DNA of 64,000 nt from Maratus speciosus. Its lineage: Eukaryota > Arthropoda > Arachnida > Araneae > Salticidae. Position numbers and translations under genes: made by a program. Below, in pieces: positions 46,074 through 58,144 of this stretch. The notes beneath the pieces were generated by a model. That model was not told the DNA's origin. It made no database searches and saw only the letters and a program-made list of their open reading frames with translations. The stretch is taken from contig OZ010791.1 in assembly GCA_963932465.1 (NCBI GenBank), positions 153,495,915 to 153,559,914 of the forward strand, in the 5' to 3' direction. Position 1 is the stretch's first letter; the number at the start of each line of letters is the position of its first letter.

Positions 46074-46249
46074 CAGTAAACTCTCTCTAAGGTGGACTCT
46101 GTGTAAGATGGAAATCTGTCTAACTCGGAAAAATTTTCAAGTCCCTGCGAATCCATAGACATAGAGTAAAATTTGTCTAAGGCGGAATATTGTCTACTAT
46201 GGAAAATTTTCTCGATCCCGATCGATTCTGCCTTAGACAGAGTTTACTG
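46074..46249. mobile_element. Tigger-type MITE
   Basis: 176 bp, TA-flanked (46072-46073, 46250-46251). Ends: CAGTAAACTCTCTCTAAGGT (left) and CAGTAAACTCTGTCTAAGGC (right, reverse complement). Internal repeats of 'gtctaa-g-gga'. CAGT termini as in Tigger/pogo. Confidence 0.82.
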
Positions 46250-47706
46250 TACTATAAAAACAATCAAGAAAATAAAACAGCAGCCAAAGAAAAAAATGTG
46301 ATTTTTTTTTCCCTTCCAAAATTATTATCATATTTACTACTATACATAATAAAGCATTTTACCATCTGTAAAATTGGTCATAATAAGAAACTGCATGTTA
46401 AAGGAAAAGATATCTGAAGATGTAATATAAGCAGTTGCAAAAAGAAGAAAGGCAAAAAGCATGGCAAATTGGTTCAATAACCCTAAAATACCTTTTCTTA
46501 TGGCATTGTGGAGTAGTATGTATAGCTAGAATCAGGAACTACCATCAATCCAATGGTGTAAAAAGTAGTTAAAAATGTGCGAAACATTAGACATAGACGG
46601 GAATAATTACACGAAAAAAGTCTGTTTGGAATTTATGACAAAGTATTTTAAAAAAAAGTCAAGTAAAATTGTGAGAATTCATGAATCCCTCTTCATAAAA
46701 AGTTTGGAGAATTCTACCATAACAGTGGTGGTATCTGCCATGATGACAGTAAGTGTTTTTAATTCAAGTTCAAAATAGAAATGCAAAATCCCTCATGCAA
46801 AACATTAAAGATTATATAATTGAGGAATCAATCATTACATGGACTGCTGGAATGGTTATAAAACTGAAGAAATTGTCTTTTATCACTTTTTGATTAATTA
46901 TACATATCAGAAATATGACTATTTATTATTTAAGCTAGATATTGTTGGCATTTGAAAAGAAAAATAGATGTTAACTAAATTAAAAATACTTTCCAGACGT
47001 TATCGTAATTTAAAACAACTTAATAAGTTATCTTTAAATGTTAATTTTCGTTTCATTCCATCTCCAATGTTCAGCTGGCCCATTTGTTTTTATAATTTCA
47101 CTTACATATAAACAAAGTATTGAGTTGTATTGGTAATGTACCCAAGCTCGAGATGTCATAGTAACTTTATTGTTGCAATACAACGATATGGTGTCATAGC
47201 AGGGATATCAATAAGACTATTCAGCTGTACTAACTTTTTCATTACAATTTAACCTCACTGTGTGATTGATGTTCACCCAATTGTTTATGTCTGTAATTTT
47301 CATATGTAGCTTTTGGCAATTCCAGTTTCATCAAATCTGTAAAATATTCATGCATAGGTAAGTAGTAGATGCTGTTTAAGACATCAGCCCAAAAATGATG
47401 TAAGTGAGGTTTAAATTCATGTAAAGTTTTTTTTTTTTTTTTTGGTTAAGAAAGCAGTGTTGGTATTCTTGCCACGCATGCAGCATAGTAAAAGTTAGAG
47501 ACGCTGAAAGATATAATATGATTTAAAGAAATTAGTAGTTAGTTTTAAATGTCCGTTTTGAGATATGTACTGTGAGGAGATAGTGCTGTTGCAAAGTATT
47601 GTCAATTAAAAGATGTCTCTAATTATTTGCCTGCTTTTTAAAGAACTTTAAGACTTTCACAACAAACTCTGCTATCTACTCGTTGAAGTCAGTTCAACAA
47701 ATATTA
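46250..47706. other. Intron, nothing recognised
   Basis: AT-rich; short shadow ORFs only. Confidence 0.5.
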
Positions 47707-48102
47707 GGTTGTAACGAAAGTTTTCCGCCAAATCCCCATTACATAATATTAATTATTATATATATAATTAACGGTAATTTTATATATAACCACCATTTAG
47801 CCAAACCTTCACAGTGTCATATGATACAACACAAGAGCCTAAAGCTGTACACTTTATTCGGTGACATTCTGTAGCTGACTTTTTGTAACAGAACCGAAAG
47901 TAAATGATGGTTCTAATCTGGTAGCATTTCAGACACTTTGCACTTAATGGTAACGATATTTTTTTACAAATTTCACAACACAGTGTCATAAAGCAAGTCT
48001 CTTTCTTTCAAATGCCAAAAATTGTTTGACAAAATATTAGTAATCAACGCGAAATGTTTGTTCAGACCGCATTAGCTGTGGCGGGAAACTTTCGTTACAA
48101 CC
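47707..48102. mobile_element. mariner-type non-autonomous element
   Basis: 396 bp with inverted ends GGTTGTAACGAAAGTTTTCC (left) and AGGTTGTAACGAAAGTTTCC (right, reverse complement). TA precedes the left end; the right flank is TGATA, so the TA duplication is not clean. A 69-codon minus-strand ORF inside contains C-x2-C and DTVKVWLN, which could be a scrap of a transposase helix-turn-helix. Confidence 0.7.
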
Positions 48103-48134
48103 TGATATGTGACAAAGGGGAGGAGGAGTCAACA

Positions 48135-48695
48135 TATATAATAAAACATAACCTGCTAGTGAAATTAATGACTCAAGACTTCTTTGTAGACCAAACTATT
48201 TTATAGATCAAACTATTTTATTTAACAGTTGCATCATACAGCCATAGTCGTGCAAGTCCAAAGGAGGATCTGAAAACCATATTATTTAGAGACTTACATG
48301 ATCAATATATGAGTACAGTATCTCAAAATCTATCTCCTTTGTACATGCTCTTGACTTTTGATACATCAATTGTAATATTTTCCAGCAGGTGCTAAAGATG
48401 TCAAATTGGGAGGAAACTTGAACTTAACTTATCGAATAGCTTTTGATTGATGCTTGTGCAAGACCCGTACAATTCCCGGACCTACCCTTTTACAGACCTC
48501 AACCACAATGAATCACAGATTGCATTGATGTTTTGCATTTTTAATCTTAAAGTTAGTTACAATTTAATATGTGAAAGTAATATTTGGTGGACTAGGAAAA
48601 TAACTCAACAGGGACAGTTTCAGAATTAGACATTAAGAGTTAGAAAATATTTAAAAGAAATTAATTAAAATTTTAGATTTAAAATGGGATTTTAA
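48135..48695 (+). repeat. 500-bp direct repeat, left copy
   Basis: Collinear, same orientation, with 52045-52580. Shared strings include 'ttatttagagacttacatga', 'gtaatattttccagcag' and 'attagacattaagagtta'. About 75% alike by eye. No coding sequence. The 3.35-kb interval between the copies contains a MITE and a possible promoter. Confidence 0.75.
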
Positions 48696-48820
48696 TACCT
48701 TTTATATCTCCCTCTCCCCCTTCTTTCCAAGATGAGGTCTGCTAAGCTTGCCTGCAAGACTGGCAGGACTCAGCCGGAAAATTGAGAATACAAAGTTAGC
48801 TAAGGAGTTTTTTTATTTGC

Positions 48821-49079
48821 TTAACAGGTTAAGCGTCACATCAGCCACCGGTGGCTGACAGCAAACTTTACGTTTAAAATGCGTCATTCACCGATGGCTG
48901 ACGTCTAAAATATGATACAAAACTGAAAAAATATACATTATTTTAAATAATTACTGAACAAATATTTAAAATTTACCTACCTTTCATTTATTACAGGATT
49001 ATACTTTCTTAAAAATTACTTTAAACATTTTAAATTTTCAGCGCTTCAGTGTCAGTCATCGTGGCACTCAACGTGTTAA
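48821..49079. mobile_element. TTAA-bounded MITE, second family
   Basis: 259 bp with TTAA at both ends (48821-48824, 49076-49079). Left TTAACAGGTTAAGCGTCACA and right, reverse-complemented, TTAACACGTTGAGTGCCACG. Just inside, CACCGGTGGCTGAC and a second 'caccgatggctgac' are a short tandem. Different sequence from the three-copy TTAA family. Confidence 0.72.
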
Positions 49080-49366
49080 GGCTTCAGATTAAAGTTAGTG
49101 TTAAGGTTAAATTTACAGTTAAAGTTGCTAAGGTTTAAGGACTGAATTTTGAAACTTCAGAGTTTAGGGTTGAGGAATGAAATTTACAGATTTAGGTTTT
49201 TAGATTTGAGGGATTGGCTAAATATTAAGGTTTTTTAATTTGTGGGCTTTTGTAACAACCTGATTGAACTTCACACATGAAACATAATAATGCTTTGACA
49301 CAAATATAAAAAATAATAAGCTATAACACAAAAGTATATGAAAGCATTAGTAGACATCAAAATCAT

Positions 49367-49402
<36 letters not shown>

Positions 49403-49558
49403 TAATTATTTGATATTTGTTAGTAAATATAGCTAAATATGTTGTATAAATGAAAAACAAATAAAAATGTGAATAATTTTCATGTTTTTTAAGAGATTTG
49501 CGAAGTCCTGTTTGAGTCTTATAACACAAATTAGTATGTTTACAAAAAAAAAAAAAAA

Positions 49559-49710
49559 TGCTGTGTACAATTATAATATTAATAAAAATACAAAATTATC
49601 CTGATGCTATTAATAAAAATTATTAAAAATATGCTATTTAAAAAAAAATATGCTGTGTACAATTATAATATTAATAAAAATACAAAATTATCCTGATAAA
49701 TGCTATTAAT
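49559..49710. repeat. 92-bp tandem duplication
   Basis: 'tgctgtgtacaattataatattaataaaaatacaaaattatcctgat' occurs at 49559 and again at 49651, nearly identical. Confidence 0.85.
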
Positions 49711-50199
49711 GAAAAATATGTTTGTTTTATGTACAAAATATTAAAATTATATGAATATTTATAGAGGTAAAAGTATTCAAAATTCACAGATATATTGAAT
49801 TATGCATAGAATATGTAAATATACTTTTCAAAAGATGTAATGAAAAATTTAAAAATATTTAAATAGTAATAAAAGTTTCTTGATAAGTTTGACAGTCACA
49901 CACAACTTTAGATTTGTTATGTTGTAAAAACTTTACATAACATTCACCCTTCTTAAATTTACATAAACTTAATTTTGTATATTCTGTTAATTTTAATAAT
50001 CTACTTCCTTTCACCATCTTTCAATTTTGACAGCAAAATTTTATTAAGTTTTAAATATTAAATCCTAAATCTTTACTTTTAATTATTTCATTTAAAATTA
50101 CATTTATTATATTCTATTATCTTTTTCCATTTCTCTGGTAAACTTTCATAAAATTACTGAAATCGTTTGCCAGAGAAACGAAATTCTAACTCCAATAGT

Positions 50200-51300
50200 T
50201 TCCCTTAAATTTTATTGCTTTCCATTCACCTTGCATCCCAAAAGATGCAATTTTTAAGAAGGTTTTATTCCTTATCTCAAAACAGACAGGAAATTCCTTT
50301 CGACGTCATAGGAACTCCCACATAGCAAACATTCCTTTCTCCCCGCTTCTTAAGTGCGTTGCCATTCCATGGAGATAATCCTACTACAAAATCTTTTTCC
50401 CCGGAAGTGCTAGCGACAAGCCATCTTTAGAAATTTTCTGATTGGCTATTCCGCGGAGAGCGTACTCCCAATTTTCAGCAGGCGTTTCAAAAAAAGCCAG
50501 TTGGTAAGAAATTCTCGGAGTATGTAACACGCACGAACCTTTAGGGGATTTTTCCCCCGTTAGGCCTCAGGGTCTGGCCGAAGCGTAAGAACATTCATTG
50601 AACAAGTAATTCCTATTAAAATATGTTTTAAGTTGCAAACTTTGATGAAAACACTGCCTATTGTAGTTTTAAATCAATGGTCTACAAGCAGATAAAAAAT
50701 CCTTCATCTTCAGCATCCTATAAATAGAAGACAGATTGTGCCACTCATCATTTTCTTCAGTCATCCTACGAAATTATATATATCTTCATCTAATTGATTC
50801 TTGTGGTTGATGTTTCTCCAAATAGTCAAATTCCTGCGAGAACTCCAATAGAAAACGTGTTATTTTTGATTGCTCAGAATGATCGTTTTTTTACAAAAAT
50901 TCTATGCGTCACCTTAAAGCATTGGTGTTTATGTTTCTTTACGATTAAACAAGGTACTTGCAAAAGAAGTCTTCATTCATATCTCAGTGTATCAAATAAT
51001 CAGAAACTATCAACTTAAAAATTTTTTATTCATATCTCAGTGGATTAAACAATCAGAATCTATCAACTTAAAAACTTTGCTGACTTTATTTGAAATTATA
51101 AACCACTTACATCATGAAGATAAGTGCCCCATATACTATTCTCATACTGATAAACCTAACTGTGTGCTAGATATTTAAATTCATTAAGTGTTATGATAAG
51201 ATGTTTATATTTTAGAATAGATATTTAATATTTTTATCTCCTACTGGATCCAGTATTCATAAATTGAAAATATTTTGGTGAATAAAATCTCTGCAATATT
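50200..51300 (+). promoter_or_regulatory. Possible promoter region or solo LTR
   Basis: A GC-richer patch (50320-50600) precedes CCTATAAATAGAAG (TATA box, about 50718) and an initiator-like TCAGTCATCC about 40 bp later (50757). An AATAAA signal lies at 51281. TATA, initiator, then polyadenylation signal within 570 bp is the order found in LTRs, but no second LTR, primer-binding site or pol gene is seen. It could also be the promoter of an unannotated plus-strand transcript. Confidence 0.3.
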
Positions 51301-51608
51301 TAATCATCTTAGATTCTTTGTGTTTCTTGGGGTGAGTCATTATTCATTTTTCTTTTTCAGATTTATTTAAATTTGTTTACATCGCTATTGCATTTGCTAC
51401 TATACGATCATGGCCATAGTGTGATTTCGGGGAATGTGAATTGAATTTGTTTCGATGAGATTTTCTTTTCGAATTTTAGTTTCAATTTACATATCCCGGA
51501 ATCATACTTAACAAGATTGTTGGTTTTTCTTCAGATTAGAGAATCAGGGATAAGTTCCACTGCAGAAAGCTTTTTTATTGTGATTTGTTTCCAAATGGTG
51601 AAAAAAAA

Positions 51609-51610
<2 letters not shown>

Positions 51611-51655
<45 letters not shown>
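51611..51655. repeat. 45-nt poly-T run
   Basis: Longest homopolymer in the window; on the minus (UNC80 sense) strand it is poly-A. Confidence 0.95.
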
Positions 51656-51658
<3 letters not shown>

Positions 51659-52044
51659 TGAAAGCAGACAAGGCAGTGAAAGAAAAGAAGTTTTTTTAAA
51701 ATCTGAGTGAAGGCATAGAGAAAAGCAATCTTTGAAGAAAATATGCAACATTTACTTCATTTAAAGCACAGAAATGTTAGGAGATGGGAGGATTTCTGAT
51801 TTTTTTTTTTTTTTTTTTTTTACTTTTCTTTTCTTTTATCTACGAGCTGTTTTTTTTTTCTTTTTAATTTACTACAAGTAGAGACAAGATTTGGTATAAT
51901 TGTGTGAAGAATATATCCAGCTCTTGCATAGTCATGTATGTTTGAATGCTTAATAAAGCAAGAGCTGCAAAAACTATTAAAATTGTCGTAGGAGTTATCA
52001 ATCCTCAAAAACTTCTGTTAAAAATATGATTATTTCTATTTATG

Positions 52045-52580
52045 GTAGATATAATAAAATATAACTTGCTGGGAAAATAATGGCTTGTGACCTCTTCATA
52101 GGCTGGACTATTTTATTTGGCATATACATTATTCAGCATTATTGTGCCATACAGTTGTGTAGAGTCCCGAGAAGGCACCATGAACCTTATTATTTAGAGA
52201 CTTACATGAGCATCAGATCAGTAATGCATCTCAAAATCCACAAAATAAGTTTCCTTAGCATGCACTCTTGCTTTCTGTAATATTTTCCAGCAGGGGATGA
52301 AGGTGTCAAATTGCAAGAGAACTTTAACATAATTGGTTTAATAACTTCTGTGGACAAGATCCGCACAATTCCCGGAGCTATGATTTTTCCAGTCAACTGT
52401 GGATTGCAACATTTGAATTTTGAATCTTTAAAGTTGGTTACAACTTAATATCTGAAAGTAATATTTGTTTGGCTAAGATAATAACTTAAAAGGGGGAGCT
52501 TCAGAATTAGACATTAAGAGTTAAAAAATATTTGATTGGAAATTAATTTAAAATTTTAGAATTAAATAAGGCTTTAATAT
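52045..52580 (+). repeat. 500-bp direct repeat, right copy
   Basis: Right partner of 48135-48695, same orientation. Confidence 0.75.
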
Positions 52581-53127
52581 TTTAATACACATAACTCTGT
52601 AGATCCTACTACTCGCTTTCATATCCGGAAAATAGAAAGATTGTGGGGATCAGCAAAATGCAGGAATAAGATGCATACAGGTACAGCTCACCATCATCTG
52701 AAGTTGTATCTGGCAGAACTTTTTTGGAAACTTCATGTAGACCATAATTAATGCTTTGAATCATTATTAGAAGAAGCAATTGCTGAACTGTAGCCACCAG
52801 AAAATGCTTATTAAATAATAAATTTGTATAGACATATATTATATATTTTGTATTACATTATTATGTCTTATTTCTGTATATATCAAATAAATTGCTTCTC
52901 AATGTACATATTAAATATTGTAAATAGTGAAAAATTGCATATGAGTTTGATACATTGGGAGTTATTTCATAGAGATATGACAGTTTGAAAAGATTTTAAA
53001 TTGTGTGTAAAGGTTTCCCAAAAGTGCTTTTAAAAATTTTTGCTTTTCACATCAAGTTCAGCCTTGCCCTTTTTTCTATTGTTCCAAGGTTCATATAACA
53101 AAGAAATGCAAAGTAATGAATACTCAC

Positions 53128-53304
53128 CTACAAATCCTATATGGAATAGGAACATCTTTGTTCGATTTGGTGATTTTCCTCCAACACTGCTGTCTGAGGC
53201 ACCTTTAGATGTTGCAATATTTTGAGCCGGAGAAATAGGAGCAAGTGCATGTAAGACCATGGTCAACGCAAAAGTGATGTCAGAATGTCGCAATTTTGGT
53301 ACAT
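53128..53304 (-). CDS. unc80: UNC80 exon (conserved helical block)
   Basis: Exon of 177 nt, phase 1 in and 1 out, acceptor tgtttcag and consensus donor gtgagtat. It reads PKLRHSDITFALTMVLHALA, then a polar linker PISPAQNIATSKGASDSS, then KMFLFHIGFVG. The first part is one of the best conserved strings in UNC80 and the strongest single piece of evidence for the gene's identity. The linker is the sort of exposed loop expected between helical repeats. An interspersed element with a 152-bp tandem repeat begins only 46 bp upstream of its 3' splice site, so little room is left for a branch point and pyrimidine tract. Confidence 0.9.
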
Positions 53305-53349
53305 CTGAAACAAAACAATACAAAACTAGTTGGATGTGCCAATCCTAAA

Positions 53350-54552
53350 ACTTTCTTCTATCTTATACATCTTCATATTTCAAAAACTAGTTACACATGT
53401 TAATACTTCAATATTATTAGTTCAATACCATACCAACTTTGATTTTCATCTTAAATTTTTACTTCAGTCAATTAAACGGACTAAAAACGAACTAATCTTT
53501 ATCATGATATTTGTTAAAATTAATAGTTTTTCCTTATGCTGTTGTTATCAGCTGTTTGCGAATAGCCCGCTTACCAGGAAGCAAGTTCTTGCCGCTGCAC
53601 GAGCCGCCGATGGACAATAGAACTACGGAAAATCAAGAAAAGTATACAAAAATCGCTATCACAGAGCCCCTTTACCGTGCAATATTTCCAAATTCAAGGA
53701 GGACATGTTCGCCAAAGCCAAAAACATACACAAAAAATTTGGTTCAGTTGTATGCATAATTTTATACACTTTTCAATGGTACAATAAAGAAAATGGCACA
53801 AACATCGCTATTACAGTGCCCCCCCCCCCCCTCCGGCAGATTTTTTTCAAATTCAGGGAGGATTTGCTTGCCATAGCCAGAAACATACACAAAAAGACTG
53901 GTTCAATTCTATGCAAAACTTCATACACTTTTCAATGGTACAATAATGAAAATGGCACAGAGATCGCAATTATAACGCCCCCTTCTGGCGGAATTTTTTC
54001 AAGTTCAGGGAGGACTTGCTTGTCATAGCCAGAAACATACACAAAAAATTTGGTTCAATTCTATGCATAACTTCATACACTTTTCGATGGTACAATATTC
54101 AAAATGGCACAAAAATCGCTATTACAGCACCCCCTACCGGTGATTTTTTCCAAATTAAGGAAGGACTTGCTTGTCACAGCCAAAAACTTAAAATAAAAAT
54201 TTGGTTCAATTCTATGCATAACTTCATACACTTTTTGATGGTACAATATTCAAAATCGCATAAAAATCGCTTTTACAGTGCCCCCTACCGTCAAATTTTT
54301 TCCAAATTCTGGGATAACCTGCCTGTCATAGCCAAAAACTTAAAATAAAAATTTGGTTCAATTCTATGCATAACTTCATACACATTTTGATGGTACAATG
54401 GCGACAGACACACGGACACATGGACAGACAGACATTTTCTGTAAACATGTTTTGGGGGATCTCTGACCCCTAAAACGTGTAAATCCGTCAAAAACCGGAA
54501 ATCGAAAAAATTTCGATTACAGTACTTTCTTCTATTGAAGATAGAAGAAAGT
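53350..54552. mobile_element. Element with 152-bp minisatellite core
   Basis: The ends are inverted: ACTTTCTTCTATCTT at 53350-53364 and its reverse complement at 54538-54552. The right end is itself a hairpin (54523-54553, arms TACTTTCTTCTAT and ATAGAAGAAAGTA). Between them are about five tandem units of 151-159 bp. Subterminal inverted repeats, one 3' hairpin and a central minisatellite are the plan of non-autonomous Helentron/DINE-like elements; this is an inference. It ends 46 bp from the 3' splice site of an UNC80 exon. Confidence 0.6.
53640..54397. repeat. 152-bp tandem repeat, about five units
   Basis: The anchor 'atcgct' followed by 'attacag' recurs at 53652, 53804, 53963, 54115 and 54266. 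Each unit also contains 'aaaacatacacaaaaaatttgg', 'atgcataacttcatacactttt' and 'atggtacaat'. Three overlapping plus-strand ORFs run through it, with repeated IHKK and YTFQWYN; they reflect the repeat, not a protein. Confidence 0.9.
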
Positions 54553-55846
54553 AAAAACAACGTTACAAGTAGGGTGAAAAAAATTATTTCTCATACTAAA
54601 CAGAAAAATAAATAAATAAAATTAATACAGAAATTAGTATAAAACAATTTTAATTGCTCTTAACATTTGCTGATATTTAATAGCTGAAAGAATATAAACT
54701 AGCTCAAGTATAAGCCAATTTTAATATTTTGCTTTAACAGATAAATGGAAAATAAGAATTAAAAATGACTTGGATATTAAGATAACCATAAATCATATAA
54801 CTACAGTTGTCTGCATATAACATTAAAAGTTATGTAACATACCTTTACTATGAAAAGAAAAGTGTTTGTATGTCTGTCTGTTGGTGACAATTAGTAAATC
54901 TACAGCACATAAAGGTCTAAAAATTTGGATGAGGATAGTCCAAGCAGGTCCAAGCACGCGAAGCTTGGATTTTTCATTTTTTGATAATAATCCAATATTA
55001 ATTAAATTCCATAATTAACATTGCCCTGTAGAGCAAAAGATGTGTGGTCTCTTCCAAAATCCTATTCTGAAGGTTTCACAGCAGGGAACAAACAAAATGG
55101 AAAAAAACATCCCCCACCCCTTTCATTTTTACAAGCCTGTATTGGCTAAACAATTAAAAATATGAAAAAAACAAAAAAATATTCATTTAAATACTGTACT
55201 TTGTTGATAAAATATTAATGTTTATCCTTTCAAAAAAAATATTTTTGAAACGTCTGTTTCGTGGGATTTTTCTTCTTCCACATCCTTACAAGTGTCTACA
55301 TACTTACAAGTCTGTATTCCCCCTCCTGTTTGAAATACCCACTTAATCTGGATACCTTTTCCTTTCTAATGACGCTGTCAGTTAAAAAAATACATTAATA
55401 TTAACTCTTTAAAAAAATTACTTTCAGAATGGCAATTTTGAAGGGTTTTTTTTTTTTTTTTTTTTCCCCTCAAAATTTGCAACAGCTCTACTTATTGAAA
55501 TAAAAAAAAAAAAAACCCCATCTAAACAGTGTACATTTTTCTTTCGAATGATGTCTCTGGTTTAAAAAAAAAAAATTAATATTTACTACATCCAAAAAAT
55601 TCTTTTTGGAAAGTCACTTCAAGCTTTTGCCAGACTTTCCCTTTTCTCAGTGAAAAGGAAGTTTTGTGAGAATGAGTTTTGATAGGTATGAGTTTAAAAA
55701 TTTACTTTCGATTTGAGCTAACATCCAACATTCCAAATCAGAAAGTAGGGGTGAGAAAATTTAGAGAAATTTTTTTATTTCAGGCCAAAATTAAAATAGA
55801 AGAATGCTATTTGATCAAAATGTAAAACTATTGAGTGGCAGTAGCT
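54553..55846. other. Intron, nothing firmly recognised
   Basis: A hairpin ccaagc-acgcgaa-gcttgg at 54952-54970 follows 'tgtatgtctgtctg'; this may be the end of another repeat. Otherwise AT-rich with homopolymers. Confidence 0.4.
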
Positions 55847-56015
55847 ACACTCCCTGTAGGAAAAATTGGCTTTTCAAGGACAAACATCCTCTTTTCATTA
55901 TCCCTTTGTTGGTCACTCCTTGGCCCTTACCTTAGGTTAGTAACTATGGTAACAAAGAGAAAATGAAAAGAGGACGTTTGTCTTTCAAAATACGATTTTC
56001 CCTACAGGGAGTATA
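55845..56015. mobile_element. Hairpin MITE
   Basis: About 170 bp with inverted arms of roughly 60 bp. The ends read CTACACTCCCTGTAGG and (reverse complement of the right) CTATACTCCCTGTAGG; the arms also share 'gacaaacatcctcttttcatt'. TA-type target likely. No coding capacity. Confidence 0.75.
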
Positions 56016-56214
56016 GTAAAGTATTCGAATTCCTTTCGCATTTGAAAAGAATAACTGTGTTTTAGAAATTTTCAGATGGGGAATTGGAGATATCTTTTTA
56101 AGTCATAAAAGAGGGAGGGGAAAGAGCACTTTTCATTATTTACATTTCCTCAGAAACTATTGGTCAGAATTGAAAGTTTAATACATCCAATTGTCAGAAA
56201 TTAAATCGGCAACC

Positions 56215-56690
56215 ACTAGATCAGGGGTCCCTTACTTTATTGGGAAAGATTTCTGTTTAAAAATATAAAATCAAGCAAATTTGAAGGTATATGTTAACAA
56301 AGCAGTTGGGTCCCCTAACATTAGGTTCATTTGGAAAGATTTTCATTTTAAAATATAAATTCATTCAAAACTGAATTCAGATATATTTAAGATTATAATT
56401 ACAGACCCAGGCCATGCCAGTCTTACATTTAAAAATATAAAATTAAAACAGTGTAACATGCTCAGTGTACACTGTCAAAAGCAGTTGGATCACAAACTTT
56501 AAGTTCATTGGAAGATGTTTTCATTTAAAAATATAAAATTATACAAATTTGAGGGTGTTGAGGGTACATGCTGCCGAAGACAATATGGCTTCAAAAATTA
56601 GGTTTGTTTGAAAAGATTTTCATTTAAAAATATAAAATCATTCAACACTTACTTTACGTATATTTAAGGTATTATTATGAGTCAAGGCAA
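56215..56690. repeat. Degenerate tandem repeat
   Basis: The unit 'ttaggttcatttggaaagattttcatttaaaaatataaaatcattcaaa' recurs near 56236, 56320, 56500 and 56599, with 'acatgctg-c-aaagcagttgg' between some units. Irregular spacing. Confidence 0.65.
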
Positions 56691-56989
56691 TGTTGGTCAG
56701 ATCAGATAGTAATAATAAAATTAAAGAGTATTTTGTCTGCTTTTCAATGGGGAGTACATTATATAGGTACCGAGAAACCTAAATGAATTGCACTTAATGA
56801 GACTATATTTTTCAGGCTCATATTATGAGGCACGTCCACAAACTAAGAACTGACTGCACATAGGGTACGTGTAGGTCATGCCATTCACTTTCAGTTAGTT
56901 ACTGAATGTCTAGTGCAGCAACTGTATGAATTATATTGTTTCACAAAACTGTTTTGCTTTGCTGTGTTTGTTTAAAATAAACAGAAAAA

Positions 56990-57854
56990 TCATAAATTCT
57001 GCCAACTGTGAAGTGCGGTCAGTGATTAAATTTTTGTGTTCAAAAAATGTTCATGTGCCAGAAATTTACAGAAAAGTTATTGAAATTACAATGACATAAA
57101 AGGGAAAAATGATGTCAGTTATTTAAGGAAGGTAGAACCAATGTGCATGATGAGGAACAAAGTGGATGCTTGTATTTGGCACTGCATAATTAGCCGAGAA
57201 ATGTTAAAGAGAAAAATTCTGGAAAACAAGAGATTGACAATTTCGGAATTGCACAAAGAAATTACAATAGTGTGATGACCTTTAATGCACAAAACGGTAA
57301 CAGAACATCTCCATTATAAAAAACTTTGTGCCAAATGGGTACCCAAACTGTTGATGGATAACCATAAGAAATGCACTGGGACTGCTTTAATGTTTCTCGA
57401 TTATTATCAGCAAGAAGACAAAGAGGATGAGTTTCTTGATCATATTTTCATTGGTGATGAAACATGGATTGCCCATATCACACCTGAAAGCAAGCAGCAC
57501 TCTTTTACAGTGGCAGCATACAAGTTCTCCAAAACAGAAAACAATTCTCAGAAAATCATAGCCATGTCTTTTTGAGGCTGCAAAGGCATTTTACTTGTAG
57601 AGTTTATGCAACAGGTTATGACCATAAATGGAAAACCATCCTGTGAAACTCTGAAAAAACTGCATCAGGCAATTTGGCGATGATATTTGCTACTGACATC
57701 TGGAGTTTGTCTCTTGCATGATAATGTGTGGCCACACATCATCTTGTGTGGTCACACACATCTGTACACATACATTACTTGAACAATTAGGTTGGGAAAC
57801 TATTGAACTCTTCTACTATAGCACCTGAAGATTATTATTTATTTCTCTATCTAA
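56990..57854 (+). pseudogene. mariner transposase pseudogene, 5' part
   Basis: Decayed DD34D-type transposase. N-terminal helix-turn-helix region SANCEVRSVIKFLCSKNVHV (about 56997). Catalytic region HIFIGDETWIAHITPESKQ (about 57437-57493, first Asp at 57455) and LLHDNVWPH (second Asp at 57719). The third site is damaged: 'PEDYYLFLYL' is readable just before the insertion, but the usual SPDL part is missing. Stops at several points, for example after 57575. The coding sequence resumes at 60881, beyond the insert, with TEWVDSEF (about 60957). Confidence 0.85.
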
Positions 57855-58144
57855 GGCTAATGTCAGACGAGTGATTTTGAAAAGCACGATATGGCTAGCC
57901 TCTCGAGAGTATACTAATTTTCTGGTCTGTTCATACGAGTGCCCAGAAACCGTTGCAGTAAAAATTCCGAAAAGCTTCACATCGAGGCTTGGTGTTTCCT
58001 CCAAGCTGCTGGCATCTGGTGGCGTGCTCATGTCTTTTGTTTCTTCTATGTTGTTCAGACGAACAGTAGTTTTGATTTTATTTATCAGTGATTCATGAGT
58101 TTTTGGTTCTGGTTGTATATCGAATTTTCTCGCTAGAATTTAAA

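Noticed and set aside
53511..54348. Three overlapping plus-strand ORFs with repeated IHKK and YTFQWYN
   Set aside because: They run through a 152-bp tandem repeat; the period is not a multiple of three and the frames switch at each unit.
56215..56690. A CRISPR-like array
   Set aside because: The repeats are long, diverged and irregularly spaced in a eukaryotic intron; a minisatellite explains them.
57816..58098. Two opposing ORFs at the left end of the Harbinger-like element
   Set aside because: They overlap each other on opposite strands and resemble nothing; one crosses the element border.
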